In this document: positions 1 through 7,105 of the stretch, one piece after another
Layout: each line of letters opens with the position of its first letter
How positions within the stretch are numbered: the first letter of the stretch is position 1
Assembly: GCA_022573605.1 (NCBI GenBank)
Contig: JACZTQ010000123.1
Location: forward strand, 1 to 8,849
Source: Pseudomonadota bacterium
Lineage (GTDB): Bacteria; Pseudomonadota; Alphaproteobacteria; Rhodobacterales; Rhodobacteraceae
Length of the DNA stretch: 8,849 nucleotides
Direction: 5' to 3'
Made by a program: the position numbers and the translations under genes
Notes under the pieces: generated by a model
Database searches by the model: none
The model's input: only the letters and a program-made list of their open reading frames with translations
What the model was told of the DNA's origin: nothing

Positions 1-12
1 TTCGATCGTCAT
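1..12 (-). CDS. sucB: Start of dihydrolipoyl succinyltransferase (E2 of 2-oxoglutarate dehydrogenase), first 4 codons
   Basis: Only codons 1-4 (Met-Thr-Ile-Glu) are in the window; the gene runs off the left edge. An AAAGGA ribosome binding site on the minus strand (20-25) ends 7 nt before the ATG. The gene lies 70 nt downstream of sucA on the same strand. E2 proteins commonly start with a short lead into an I-K-V-P-T-L-G-E-S lipoyl domain, and M-T-I-E fits. The identity rests on position after sucA, the RBS and these four residues, so it is an inference. E2 would carry the lipoyl arm and succinyl transfer core of the complex fed by SucA. Confidence 0.7.
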
Positions 13-82
13 GCCGCAGTCCTTTCGCTCCGTGTGCCTATAACGACGCCGCCACCCGCCCCGCGGTTTTCGGGACCAACCC

Positions 83-3028
83 TCACAACGTCAGCGCGGT
101 CTCGAGCAGCGCCTCCTGTTCCGCCTTGTGCCTGGCCGCCAGCCCGGTGGCGGGCGAGGCCGAGGCCGGCCGGCCGGCGTATTTCGCCCGCCCCGCCTTG
201 GCGCCGATCCGGCCCAGCACCCATTCGAGGTTCGGCTCGACGAAGAACCAGCCGCCCTGGTTCTTCGGCTCCTCCTGGCACCAGACCACGTCGGCGCCCT
301 TGAAGCGCGCCAGCTCGCGGGTCAGGCTCAGCGCCGGGAACGGGTAGAACTGCTCGAGGCGCATCAGGTAGATGTTGTCGAGACCGGCTTCGTCGCGCGC
401 CGCCAGCAGGTCGAAATAGACCTTGCCGGAGCAGATCACCACCCGCCCGATGTTGTCGTCGGAGGCCAGTTCGAGCTCCGAATTGCCCAGTTGGGCATCG
501 TCCCACAGCACCCGGTGGAAGCTCGACCCCTCGGCCAGCTCGGAGAGCTTCGAGACGCACAGCTTGTGGCGCAACAGCGATTTCGGCGTGAACAGGATCA
601 GCGGCTTGCGGAAGGAGCGGTGCATCTGCCGGCGCAGGATGTGGAAGTAGTTGGCCGGCGTGGTGCAGTTGGCGACGATCCAGTTGTCCTCGGCCGAGAG
701 TTGCAGGAAGCGCTCGACCCGGGCCGAGGAATGCTCCGGCCCCTGGCCCTCGTAGCCGTGCGGCAGCAGCAGCACCAGCCCCGACATGCGCAGCCACTTG
801 CGCTCGCCCGGGCAGATGAACTGGTCGATCATGATCTGGGCGCCGTTGGCGAAATCGCCGAACTGCGCCTCCCACAGCACCAGCCCGTTGGGCTCGGCCA
901 GGGTGAAGCCGTATTCGTAGCCCAGCACCGCGTACTCGGACAGCATCGAGTCGATGACCTCGAAATCGCGCTGGTCCTCGCGGATATGGGCGAGCGGGTA
1001 ATAGCGCTCCTCGGTTTCCTGGTCGGTGATGCCGCAATGGCGCTGGCTGAAGGTGCCCCGGGACACGTCCTGACCCGACAGGCGCACCCGGTAGCGCTCG
1101 CACAGCAGGGTGCCGAAGGCCAGCGCCTCGGCGGTGGCCCAGTCGATGCCCTCGCCGGTCTCGATCATCGCCCGCTTCTGCTCCAGCAGGCGGGCGATGG
1201 TGCGGTGCGGCTTGAAGCTGTCGGGCAGCCGGGTCAGCGCCGCGCCGGTCTCCAGCAGGGCCTCCATCGGCGCCGCGGTCTGGCCGCGCTGGTATTCACC
1301 CTCGGAGGTCTCGAGGCCGGACCAGCGCCCGTCGAGCCAGTCCGCCTTGTTGGGGCGATAGTTCTTGCCGGCCTCGAATTCCTCGCCGAGATAGGTCTGG
1401 AAGGCGGCGGCCGCCGCCTCGACCTCGCCCGCCGCGATCAGCCCGTCGGCGGTCAGGCGTTCGGAATAGAGCTGCAGGGTGGTCTTCTGCTTCTTGATCG
1501 CCTGGTACATCAGCGGCTGGGTGAACATCGGCTCGTCGCCCTCGTTGTGGCCGAAGCGGCGATAGCAGAAGATGTCGATCACCACGTCGCGCTGGAATTT
1601 CTGGCGGAACTCGGTGGCGACCTTGGCGGCGTGGACCACCGCTTCGGGGTCGTCGCCGTTGACGTGGAAGATCGGGCAATCGACGATCTTGGCGATATCG
1701 GTCGGGTAGGGCGACGAGCGCGAGTAGTGCGGCGCCGTGGTGAAGCCGATCTGGTTGTTGACGATGATGTGGATGGTGCCGCCGGTCTTGTGGCCCTTGA
1801 GGCCGGAGAGGCCGAAGCACTCGGCGATCACGCCCTGCCCGGCGAAGGCGGCGTCGCCATGCATCAGCACCGGGATCACCGCGGTGCGGTCGTCGCCGTA
1901 CTGCTCCTGCTTGGCCCGCACCTTGCCCAGCACCACCGGGTTCACCGCCTCCAGATGCGAGGGATTGGCGGTCAGCGACAGGTGCACCTTGTTGCCGTCG
2001 AACTCGCGGTCCGACGAGGCCCCGAGATGGTATTTCACATCGCCCGAGCCGTCGACGTCCTCGGGCTTGAAGCTGCCGCCCTGGAACTCGTTGAAGATCG
2101 CCCGGTAGGGCTTGGCCATGACGTTGGCGAGCACGCTGAGGCGGCCGCGATGGGGCATGCCGAAGATGATCTCCTTGGCCCCGAGCGCGCCGCCGCGCTT
2201 GATGATCTGCTCCATCGCCGGGATCACCGACTCGGCCCCGTCGAGGCCGAAGCGCTTGGTGCCCATGTACTTGACCTGCAGGAACTTCTCGAAACCCTCG
2301 GCCTCGATCAGCTTCTTCAGGATCGCCTTGCGGCCCATCTTGGTGAACTGGATTTCCTTGCCGTAGCCCTCGATGCGCTTTTGCAGCCAGGATTTGGCCT
2401 CCGGGTCGATCAGGTGCATGAACTGGAGCGCGAAGGTGCCCTGGTAGGTGCGCTTCAGCAGCGCCTCGATCTCGCGCATGGTGGCGTATTCCAGCCCCAG
2501 CACGTTGTCGATGAAGATCGGGTGGTCGAGATCGCCGTCCTTGAAGCCGAAGAACCGGGGGTCGAATTCCGGATGCTGGATCCGGCCCGACAGCTTCAGC
2601 GGATCGAGATCGGCGCCCAGATGCCCGCGCGAGCGGAACGAGCGGATATACATGATGGCGCGGATCGAATCGAGCACCGCGCCCCGCAGTTCGGCCTCGC
2701 CGATACCGCCCTTGGGTGCGGCCTTGCCCTTGATCTTCCCGGCCAGCGCGCCCGGGTCGGGCACCGCGTCCCAGTCGCCGTCGAGCGCCGCGATCATCTC
2801 GCCGTTCTCGACCGGCGGCCAGTCGGGCCGCGCCCAGGGGGCGCCGCGGGCCTCGTCGGCCACCGCCGAGGGGTCGTCGCCCAGGGCCTCGAAGAACGCC
2901 GCCCAGGAGGGATCGACCGAGCCGGGATCCAGGGCGTAGCGGGCATGGAGCTGTTCGACATACTGGGCGTTGTGGCCCTGGAGGAAGGAGGAGGCGTGGA
3001 GCTGACCGTTCGAGCTCTGATCGTTCAT
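83..3028 (-). CDS. sucA: 2-oxoglutarate dehydrogenase E1 component
   Basis: Thiamine-diphosphate-dependent E1 subunit that decarboxylates 2-oxoglutarate and passes the succinyl group to the E2 lipoyl arm. The 981-residue product has the family's usual length and layout. An N-terminal E2-docking segment has F-L-Q-G-H-N-A-Q-Y-V near residues 15-24. The substrate and ThDP region includes G-M-P-H-R-G-R-L at 290-297. The ThDP/metal motif starts H-G-D-A-A-F at 390-395 and ends N-N-Q at 424-426. G-H-N-E-G-D-E-P is at 493-500. The transketolase-like pyrimidine domain has E-A-Q-F-G-D-F at 720-726 and H-G-Y-E-G-Q-G-P-E-H at 757-766. The C-terminal domain has E-P-K-N-Q-G-G-W at 920-927. The frame is unbroken. 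The start was chosen because the family N-terminus begins there. No strong Shine-Dalgarno is seen; a GC-rich hairpin sits just upstream. sucB follows, so the two are probably co-transcribed. Confidence 0.98.
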   Translation of the reverse strand: MNDQSSNGQLHASSFLQGHNAQYVEQLHARYALDPGSVDPSWAAFFEALGDDPSAVADEARGAPWARPDWPPVENGEMIAALDGDWDAVPDPGALAGKIKGKAAPKGGIGEAELRGAVLDSIRAIMYIRSFRSRGHLGADLDPLKLSGRIQHPEFDPRFFGFKDGDLDHPIFIDNVLGLEYATMREIEALLKRTYQGTFALQFMHLIDPEAKSWLQKRIEGYGKEIQFTKMGRKAILKKLIEAEGFEKFLQVKYMGTKRFGLDGAESVIPAMEQIIKRGGALGAKEIIFGMPHRGRLSVLANVMAKPYRAIFNEFQGGSFKPEDVDGSGDVKYHLGASSDREFDGNKVHLSLTANPSHLEAVNPVVLGKVRAKQEQYGDDRTAVIPVLMHGDAAFAGQGVIAECFGLSGLKGHKTGGTIHIIVNNQIGFTTAPHYSRSSPYPTDIAKIVDCPIFHVNGDDPEAVVHAAKVATEFRQKFQRDVVIDIFCYRRFGHNEGDEPMFTQPLMYQAIKKQKTTLQLYSERLTADGLIAAGEVEAAAAAFQTYLGEEFEAGKNYRPNKADWLDGRWSGLETSEGEYQRGQTAAPMEALLETGAALTRLPDSFKPHRTIARLLEQKRAMIETGEGIDWATAEALAFGTLLCERYRVRLSGQDVSRGTFSQRHCGITDQETEERYYPLAHIREDQRDFEVIDSMLSEYAVLGYEYGFTLAEPNGLVLWEAQFGDFANGAQIMIDQFICPGERKWLRMSGLVLLLPHGYEGQGPEHSSARVERFLQLSAEDNWIVANCTTPANYFHILRRQMHRSFRKPLILFTPKSLLRHKLCVSKLSELAEGSSFHRVLWDDAQLGNSELELASDDNIGRVVICSGKVYFDLLAARDEAGLDNIYLMRLEQFYPFPALSLTRELARFKGADVVWCQEEPKNQGGWFFVEPNLEWVLGRIGAKAGRAKYAGRPASASPATGLAARHKAEQEALLETALTL

Positions 3029-3036
3029 TTCTCTGC

Positions 3037-3057
3037 GGGGAGGCCTTTCGGCCCCCC
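3037..3057 (-). promoter_or_regulatory. Stem-loop with GAAA loop just upstream of sucA
   Basis: In the sucA transcript, GGGGGGCC (3057-3050) pairs with GGCC and CCCC (3045-3042, 3040-3037), with one bulged U at 3041 and a GAAA tetraloop. The stem ends 8 nt before the sucA ATG, about where a ribosome binding site would be. No U-run follows, so it does not look like an intrinsic terminator. It may affect translation initiation; that role is inference. Confidence 0.5.
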
Positions 3058-3131
3058 TGTCCTCTGGTGGCGGAGCACTGGTCGGCCCCGGGATGTTTCA
3101 GGCGGCCGAATGCGGGCCGCCCGAGGCAGTA

Positions 3132-3260
3132 TTAACCACCAATTGCATTAAGCAAAGCCTCACCGGGACCGGCGAGGCTGCCGGAGACAACAATTCTGGT
3201 TGATCGCATGGTCTGAACCTTGCCCCCGGCGCCGCCCCCGCGGCCAGAAATGATCGCGCC
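3132..3260 (-). pseudogene. 3' remnant of a second sucD (last 42 codons and stop)
   Basis: Read on the minus strand from 3260, this gives 42 codons starting G-A-I-I-S-G and ending G-E-A-L-L-N-A-I-G-G, then TAA. It aligns without gaps to the last 42 residues of the intact SucD encoded at 3980-4864, with 27 of 42 identical. The frame is open, but codons such as ATT, GTT, TTG, CTT and GGT are more AT-rich than in neighbouring genes, consistent with relaxed selection or another origin. The catalytic M-G-H motif that should precede it is lost: weak similarity continues to about 3270, where the DUF805 stop codon lies. It ends 103 nt before sucA, where a resident sucD would end. There is no start codon of its own, so it is probably not translated as a protein. 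Confidence 0.88.
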
Positions 3261-3269
3261 GGGGCGCCA

Positions 3270-3713
3270 TCAAGGCGGCGGTTCCGGGCCGAACCGATTC
3301 TCTCCGGGCTGGCTGGGCAAGGCAAGAAACACCAGGATTGCGATCATCAGCAGGATCGACAGGCAAAGCAGAACCAGCACCACGGCGGAATTGATGCCGC
3401 CGCCGGAACGCACAATCCCTGAAAAGAGTGCGACGAGCGGGATCGAAGGCAGGAAGTTGAGCCATCCGGGACGGCCGGTATCGTGCAGCCGGCGCCACAG
3501 GACGGCGATCTGCGGCAGAAAGGTCAACAATGCGAACAGACCGCTCAGCCCCAGCAGCATGTCGTCGCCGAAGATGACCGCGTCGATGAGCGACAGCAAA
3601 GCATTGCCGGCCACCACGAACAGGATGAACCACCAGTATTCCGACCGCCGCGCCCGGCCGGAGAAGGTGTAGTAGTCCTGGATGCAGACGGTGACCGCCG
3701 AGCGGAATCCCAT
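3270..3713 (-). CDS. DUF805 family inner-membrane protein
   Basis: A 147-residue polytopic membrane protein of unknown function. It has the DUF805 pattern: Y-Y-T-F-S-G-R-A-R-R-S-E-Y-W-W-F at 14-29, R-R-L-H-D-T-G-R-P-G-W at 74-84, and a C-terminal E-N-R-F-G-P-E-P near 138-145. Four hydrophobic stretches at about 26-48, 52-72, 84-103 and 108-132 suggest four membrane helices. A GGGGAAG sequence about 10 nt upstream of the ATG is a plausible ribosome binding site. Its TGA overlaps the point where the sucD 3' remnant begins. Same-strand placement after sucD is unusual for a TCA operon, and it appears to have arrived with the intact sucD. GC content is lower than in sucA and sucC by eye. The family assignment is firm from motifs; function is unknown. 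Confidence 0.9.
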   Translation of the reverse strand: MGFRSAVTVCIQDYYTFSGRARRSEYWWFILFVVAGNALLSLIDAVIFGDDMLLGLSGLFALLTFLPQIAVLWRRLHDTGRPGWLNFLPSIPLVALFSGIVRSGGGINSAVVLVLLCLSILLMIAILVFLALPSQPGENRFGPEPPP

Positions 3714-3732
3714 GGTCCGGTATCTTCCCCTA

Positions 3733-3979
3733 GTGTCCTGGATCGGAAGTCCGGGCCATCACGGCCGCCGCGCCGCGACGGCCCGCGAAGTGGTGCGGCG
3801 CGGCGCGCCGCCCCCCCTCCCATCCTTCTCCGGGGCTTACGCGGCCGCATCTGCGGCCACGGTCCCCTGCGAAGCCCACGAGGGGGGAGGAGGCGCATCG
3901 CGCGCATCGCGCGCAAGGCATTCGCGCAGGCGCGGGACTCGCCCGGTTTTTCGATCGGGGGGACTTCCGATTCAGGGCC

Positions 3980-3980
<1 letters not shown>
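3733..3980. mobile_element. MITE-like inverted-repeat element inserted in the sucD stop codon
   Basis: The ends are 20-bp inverted repeats: GTGTCCTGGATCGGAAGTCC at 3733-3752, and the same read inward from the other side (3980-3961) as GGGCCCTGAATCGGAAGTCC, 17 of 20 matching. TA dinucleotides flank both ends (3731-3732 and 3981-3982), each within CTAG, like the TA target duplication of IS630/Tc1-mariner elements. The interior is very GC-rich, has palindromes such as GGCCGCA-TC-TGCGGCC (3843-3858) and a doubled GCGCATCGC (3893-3910), and holds no transposase-like ORF. Deleting it with one TA leaves sucD ending in TAG, then 16 nt carrying GGGAAG before the DUF805 start. The sucD stop is therefore preserved either way. 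Assignment to the IS630 group is inference. Confidence 0.7.
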
Positions 3981-4864
<884 letters not shown>

Positions 4865-4882
4865 TTCGTTAACCCCTGTGAC

Positions 4883-4898
4883 GTATCAGTTTGCGATA
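4883..4898. promoter_or_regulatory. Palindrome upstream of higB, candidate HigA operator 1
   Basis: GTATC (4883-4887) and GATAC (4894-4898) form a short inverted repeat. It shares its arms with a second palindrome at 4917-4933, and both lie in the 78-nt divergent region between sucD and higB. HigA-type antitoxins bind palindromes in their own promoter. Binding here is inferred from position and repetition. Confidence 0.55.
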
Positions 4899-4916
4899 CA
4901 GTTTCGATTGCAGTGT

Positions 4917-4933
4917 GTATCATCATGTGATAC
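4917..4933. promoter_or_regulatory. Palindrome at the higB promoter, candidate HigA operator 2
   Basis: GTATCA (4917-4922), spacer TCATG, and TGATAC (4928-4933) are perfect inverted arms. A -10-like TATCAT (4918-4923) overlaps the left arm, so a bound repressor would block the higBA promoter. The palindrome ends 9 nt before the higB ATG. A GATACA 17 nt upstream of the -10 is a weak -35 candidate. The exact promoter is not certain. Confidence 0.6.
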
Positions 4934-4942
4934 GGAGAGAAG

Positions 4943-5224
4943 ATGATCCGATCGGCGAGAGACCGCCGCGTCCGGGAGTTGCTTTCGGGACGGTCGCCAA
5001 GGCGCTTTCCGCCTGATCTGGTTCGTGCGGCTCAGTTTCGATTGCTGGCGCTCGACGCGGCACCGACACTCGATACGCTGCGCTTGCCGCCGTCCAATCG
5101 GTTGGAGGCATTGCGCGGCGGACGGGCCGGTCAACATTCGATCCGGATCAACCGGCAGTGGCGCATCTGCTTTCGCTGGGTCGATAACAATGCCGAGGAT
5201 GTCGAGATCGTCGATTATCACTGA
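4943..5224 (+). CDS. higB: HigB-type (RelE superfamily) toxin
   Basis: A 93-residue toxin of the RelE/HigB superfamily; characterised members are ribosome-dependent mRNA endonucleases that arrest translation. Seen in the sequence: an M-I-R-S start, a P-P-D-L helix region near 23-26, L-R-L-P-P-S-N-R-L-E-A-L at 46-57, and S-I-R-I-N-R-Q-W-R-I-C-F-R-W at 66-79. The C-terminal I-V-D-Y-H (89-93) is the usual HigB ending. A GGAGA ribosome binding site ends 4 nt before the ATG. higA follows after 12 nt, giving the toxin-first order typical of higBA. The pair faces opposite to the TCA genes around it and has lower GC than they do, suggesting acquisition. Family call is strong; activity is not shown by sequence alone. 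Confidence 0.93.
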   Translation: MIRSARDRRVRELLSGRSPRRFPPDLVRAAQFRLLALDAAPTLDTLRLPPSNRLEALRGGRAGQHSIRINRQWRICFRWVDNNAEDVEIVDYH

Positions 5225-5236
5225 GGAGGCCGCACC

Positions 5237-5563
5237 ATGCTGATCGTCAACCCGCCGATTCACCCCGGAGAATATCTCCGCGAGGAATTCATGGTGCCCC
5301 TCGGCCTCAGTGCCGGCAAGCTCGCCAAGGCGCTCGGCGTGCCGCGCACGCGAATCGAACGTCTTGTGCGCGAACAAACCGGGCTGACAGCGGACACCGC
5401 CGCGCGTCTCGGACGGTATTTCAGAACCAGCGCCGATTTCTGGATGAACATCCGGGCGAGCTATGACCTCTCCCGTGCCGCCCTTGACGACCGGTTGAAC
5501 GCCGCATTGGAGAGCATCACACCCCTTGAGCGCCCGGACTTGCCCGAGGACGAGGCGGCCTGA
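5237..5563 (+). CDS. higA: HigA-type XRE-family antitoxin
   Basis: A 108-residue antitoxin with an N-terminal I-H-P-G-E-Y-L-R-E-E-F (8-18) and a Cro/cI-type helix-turn-helix at about 24-62. The first HTH helix is around S-A-G-K-L-A-K-A-L-G-V and the recognition helix around P-R-T-R-I-E-R-L-V-R-E. F-W-M-N-I-R-A-S-Y-D-L at 68-78 is the typical HigA segment after the DNA-binding domain. The acidic C-terminus is ordinary for the family. A strong GAGGAGG lies 7 nt before the ATG and overlaps the higB stop, so the two genes are likely translationally linked. HigA should neutralise HigB and repress the pair through the palindromes upstream of higB. Its stop lies about 10 nt from the end of the sucD 5' remnant. 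Confidence 0.94.
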   Translation: MLIVNPPIHPGEYLREEFMVPLGLSAGKLAKALGVPRTRIERLVREQTGLTADTAARLGRYFRTSADFWMNIRASYDLSRAALDDRLNAALESITPLERPDLPEDEAA

Positions 5564-5572
5564 AGTTGGCAA

Positions 5573-5647
5573 ATGCACCGGGGCGCCGCCAGCGCGGGTC
5601 ATGCCCCGGCGGATCACCTTGGTGTTTTCGTCGGCGTGGGCGGCCAT
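5573..5647 (-). pseudogene. 5' remnant of a second sucD (about 25 codons)
   Basis: An ATG lies 2 nt after the sucC stop, where sucD is expected. The codons read M-A-A-H-A-D-E-N-T-K-V-I-R-R-G-M-T-R-A-G-G-A-P-V-H. The intact SucD starts M-A-V-L-V-D-E-N-T-K-V-I-C-Q-G-F-T-G-A-Q-G. Over 64 aligned bases 51 match, including a 22-base exact run. The CoA-binding G-F-T-G-A-Q-G is degraded (G-M-T-R-A-G-G). Homology fades close to the higA stop codon. No SucD sequence follows, so the protein would not be functional. The frame stays open to a TGA at 4886-4888, antisense through all of higBA, giving a 253-codon ORF that ends 21 nt before sucD. Confidence 0.87.
5612..5633. repeat. 22-nt exact direct repeat, copy in sucD 5' remnant
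   Basis: Second copy of the repeat at 4829-4850, in the same orientation. Recombination between the two would remove 783 bp including all of higBA and restore the normal sucC stop, 2 nt, sucD start arrangement. Confidence 0.92.
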
Positions 5648-5649
5648 GA

Positions 5650-6849
5650 TCACGCGCCCCCCCTCACCGCCTTCACGATCTTGTCCGCCGCGTCCGCCAG
5701 GTTGTCCGCCGCGATCACGTTCAGCCCGCTGTCGTTGATGATCTGCTTGCCGAGCTCCACATTGGTGCCTTCCAGCCGCACCACCAGCGGCACCTTTAGC
5801 CCCACCTCCTTGACCGCCGCGACCACGCCCTCGGCGATCACGTCGCAGCGCATGATGCCGCCGAAGATGTTGACCAGCAGCCCCTTCACCTTCGGGTCCG
5901 AGGTGATGATCTTGAACGCCTCCGTCACCTTCTCCTTGGTCGCCCCGCCGCCCACGTCGAGGAAGTTGGCCGGGGCCGAGCCGTAGAGCTTGATGATGTC
6001 CATGGTCGCCATCGCCAGCCCGGCGCCGTTGACCATGCAGCCGATCTCGCCGTCGAGCGCGATGTAGTTCAGGTCGTGCTTCGAGGCCGCCAGTTCCTTG
6101 GGGTTCTCTTCCGTTTCGTCGCGCAGCTCCAGCACGTCCTGGTGGCGGTAGAGCGCGTTGGCGTCGAAGGTCATCTTGCAGTCGAGGCAGACCAGCTCGC
6201 CCGCCTCGGTCACGATCAGCGGGTTGATCTCGACCAGCGAGCAGTCCTCTCCGACAAAGACCTTGTAGAGGGTGTCGACGAGCTGCACGCACTGCCGGAC
6301 CGCCGGGCCCTCCAGCCCCAGGGCGAAGGCCACCTTGCGGCCGTGGTGCGGCTGGATGCCGGTGGCGGGGTCGACCGAGAAGGTCAGGATCTTCTCCGGC
6401 GTCTCGGCCGCGACCGCCTCGATGTCCATGCCGCCCTCGGTCGAGACGATGAACGAGATGCGCGAGGTCTCGCGGTCGACCAGCAGCGACAGGTAAAGCT
6501 CGCGGGCGATGGCGGCGCCGTCCTCGAGGTAGATGCGGTTGACCTGCTTGCCGGCCGGTCCGGTCTGGTGGGTGACCAGGGTATGGCCCAGCATCTGCTG
6601 GGTGAAGGCGACCGCCTGGTCGGCCGAACGGGCGATGCGCACGCCGCCCTGCTCGCCAGCCTCGGCTTCCTTGAAGGAGCCCTTGCCGCGCCCGCCGGCA
6701 TGGATCTGGGCCTTGACCACCCAGACCGGGCCGCCCAGTTCATCCGCCGCGGCGCGGGCTTGCGACCCGTCGAGCACCGCGACCCCGTTCGCGACCGGCG
6801 CGCCATAGGCCTTGAGAATCTGCTTGGCCTGATATTCGTGAATGTTCAT
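5650..6849 (-). CDS. sucC: Succinyl-CoA synthetase (ADP-forming) beta subunit
   Basis: ATP-grasp beta subunit of succinyl-CoA synthetase; it binds nucleotide and Mg2+ and pairs with SucD. The product is 399 residues, the usual size. It opens with M-N-I-H-E-Y-Q-A-K-Q, the hallmark SucC start, which fixes the start codon although the frame stays open upstream to 7002. GGGGAGGA lies about 10 nt before this ATG. Motifs: V-K-A-Q-I-H-A-G-G-R-G-K-G at 45-57 (nucleotide binding), L-V-E-I-N-P-L at 205-211 and the Asp of C-L-D-C-K at 223 (metal binding), N-G-A-G-L-A-M at 274-280, N-I-F-G-G-I-M-R-C-D at 327-336 and R-L-E-G-T-N-V at 358-364. It is separated from mdh by a terminator and has its own candidate promoter. 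The expected adjoining sucD has been disrupted. Confidence 0.98.
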   Translation of the reverse strand: MNIHEYQAKQILKAYGAPVANGVAVLDGSQARAAADELGGPVWVVKAQIHAGGRGKGSFKEAEAGEQGGVRIARSADQAVAFTQQMLGHTLVTHQTGPAGKQVNRIYLEDGAAIARELYLSLLVDRETSRISFIVSTEGGMDIEAVAAETPEKILTFSVDPATGIQPHHGRKVAFALGLEGPAVRQCVQLVDTLYKVFVGEDCSLVEINPLIVTEAGELVCLDCKMTFDANALYRHQDVLELRDETEENPKELAASKHDLNYIALDGEIGCMVNGAGLAMATMDIIKLYGSAPANFLDVGGGATKEKVTEAFKIITSDPKVKGLLVNIFGGIMRCDVIAEGVVAAVKEVGLKVPLVVRLEGTNVELGKQIINDSGLNVIAADNLADAADKIVKAVRGGA

Positions 6850-7030
6850 CCCGGTATCGTCCTCCCCGAAGCGCTCCGCACCGCACGAGCCCCGCCGCAT
6901 GTTTCCCGCGTAAATGTGAACGATTAGTGCCTGTTCCGACCCGTCTCGCCCAGATCGCGCCTCCGGTTTACAGCCGCCACCCGGATGCCGCAACAGTTGC
7001 ACACCGTTCGGCCACCGACCTCAGGTATGT
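6850..7030 (-). other. sucC leader region, no gene seen
   Basis: This stretch between the candidate sucC promoter and the sucC ATG would be an untranslated leader of about 175 nt. The sucC frame is open through it, but the sequence does not resemble SucC and a good ribosome binding site precedes the internal start. No recognisable riboswitch or RNA gene was seen. Confidence 0.5.
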
Positions 7031-7059
7031 GGTATACCAGTGATAGCAGGCGTTCGCAA
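7031..7059 (-). promoter_or_regulatory. Candidate sigma-70 promoter for sucC
   Basis: On the minus strand a TTGCGA -35 element (7059-7054) is followed by exactly 17 nt and a TATACC -10 element (7036-7031). Each matches four of six consensus bases. It begins 7 nt past the mdh terminator and points at sucC. The -10 lies in a perfect palindrome TGGTATACCA (7030-7039), which might also be a protein-binding site. Prediction by eye only. Confidence 0.5.
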
Positions 7060-7065
7060 AAAGCG

Positions 7066-7096
7066 AAAGGGGCGACCTCGCCGGGGCCGCCCCTTT
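7066..7096 (-). terminator. Intrinsic terminator after mdh
   Basis: AAAGGGGCG (7066-7074) and CGCCCCTTT (7088-7096) form a 9-bp perfect stem with a 13-nt GC-rich loop. On the minus strand the stem is followed by TTT CGC TTTTT, a near U-run. It should end the mdh transcript and so separate mdh from sucC. It may also work weakly on the plus strand, where TTTT ends the stem. Confidence 0.8.
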
Positions 7097-7105
7097 TGAG
7101 CGACT

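Noticed and set aside
128..3151. A 1007-codon plus-strand open frame covering all of sucA
   Set aside because: It is antisense to a clear sucA and its translation is low-complexity, rich in Ala, Gly, Arg, Leu and Val. Such frames are expected opposite GC-rich genes with strong third-position bias.
3160..3633. Minus-strand 157-codon frame overlapping DUF805 and the sucD remnant
   Set aside because: It is out of frame with both; DUF805 motifs and the SucD-like ending are in other frames.
3753..3960. Small ORFs inside the inverted-repeat element
   Set aside because: Translations are Arg/Gly/Pro-rich low-complexity sequence without ribosome binding sites or transposase motifs such as a DDE pattern.
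4865..4942. A defined minus-strand promoter for sucD
   Set aside because: Several weak -35/-10 combinations exist, for example ATGATA with TGTATC, but none stands out, so no promoter is annotated.
6076..6927. Plus-strand 283-codon frame opposite sucC
   Set aside because: Antisense shadow of sucC with no recognisable domain or ribosome binding site.
6850..7002. Upstream extension of sucC by 51 codons
   Set aside because: The extension does not resemble SucC, while the internal ATG starts the conserved M-N-I-H-E-Y-Q and has a good ribosome binding site.
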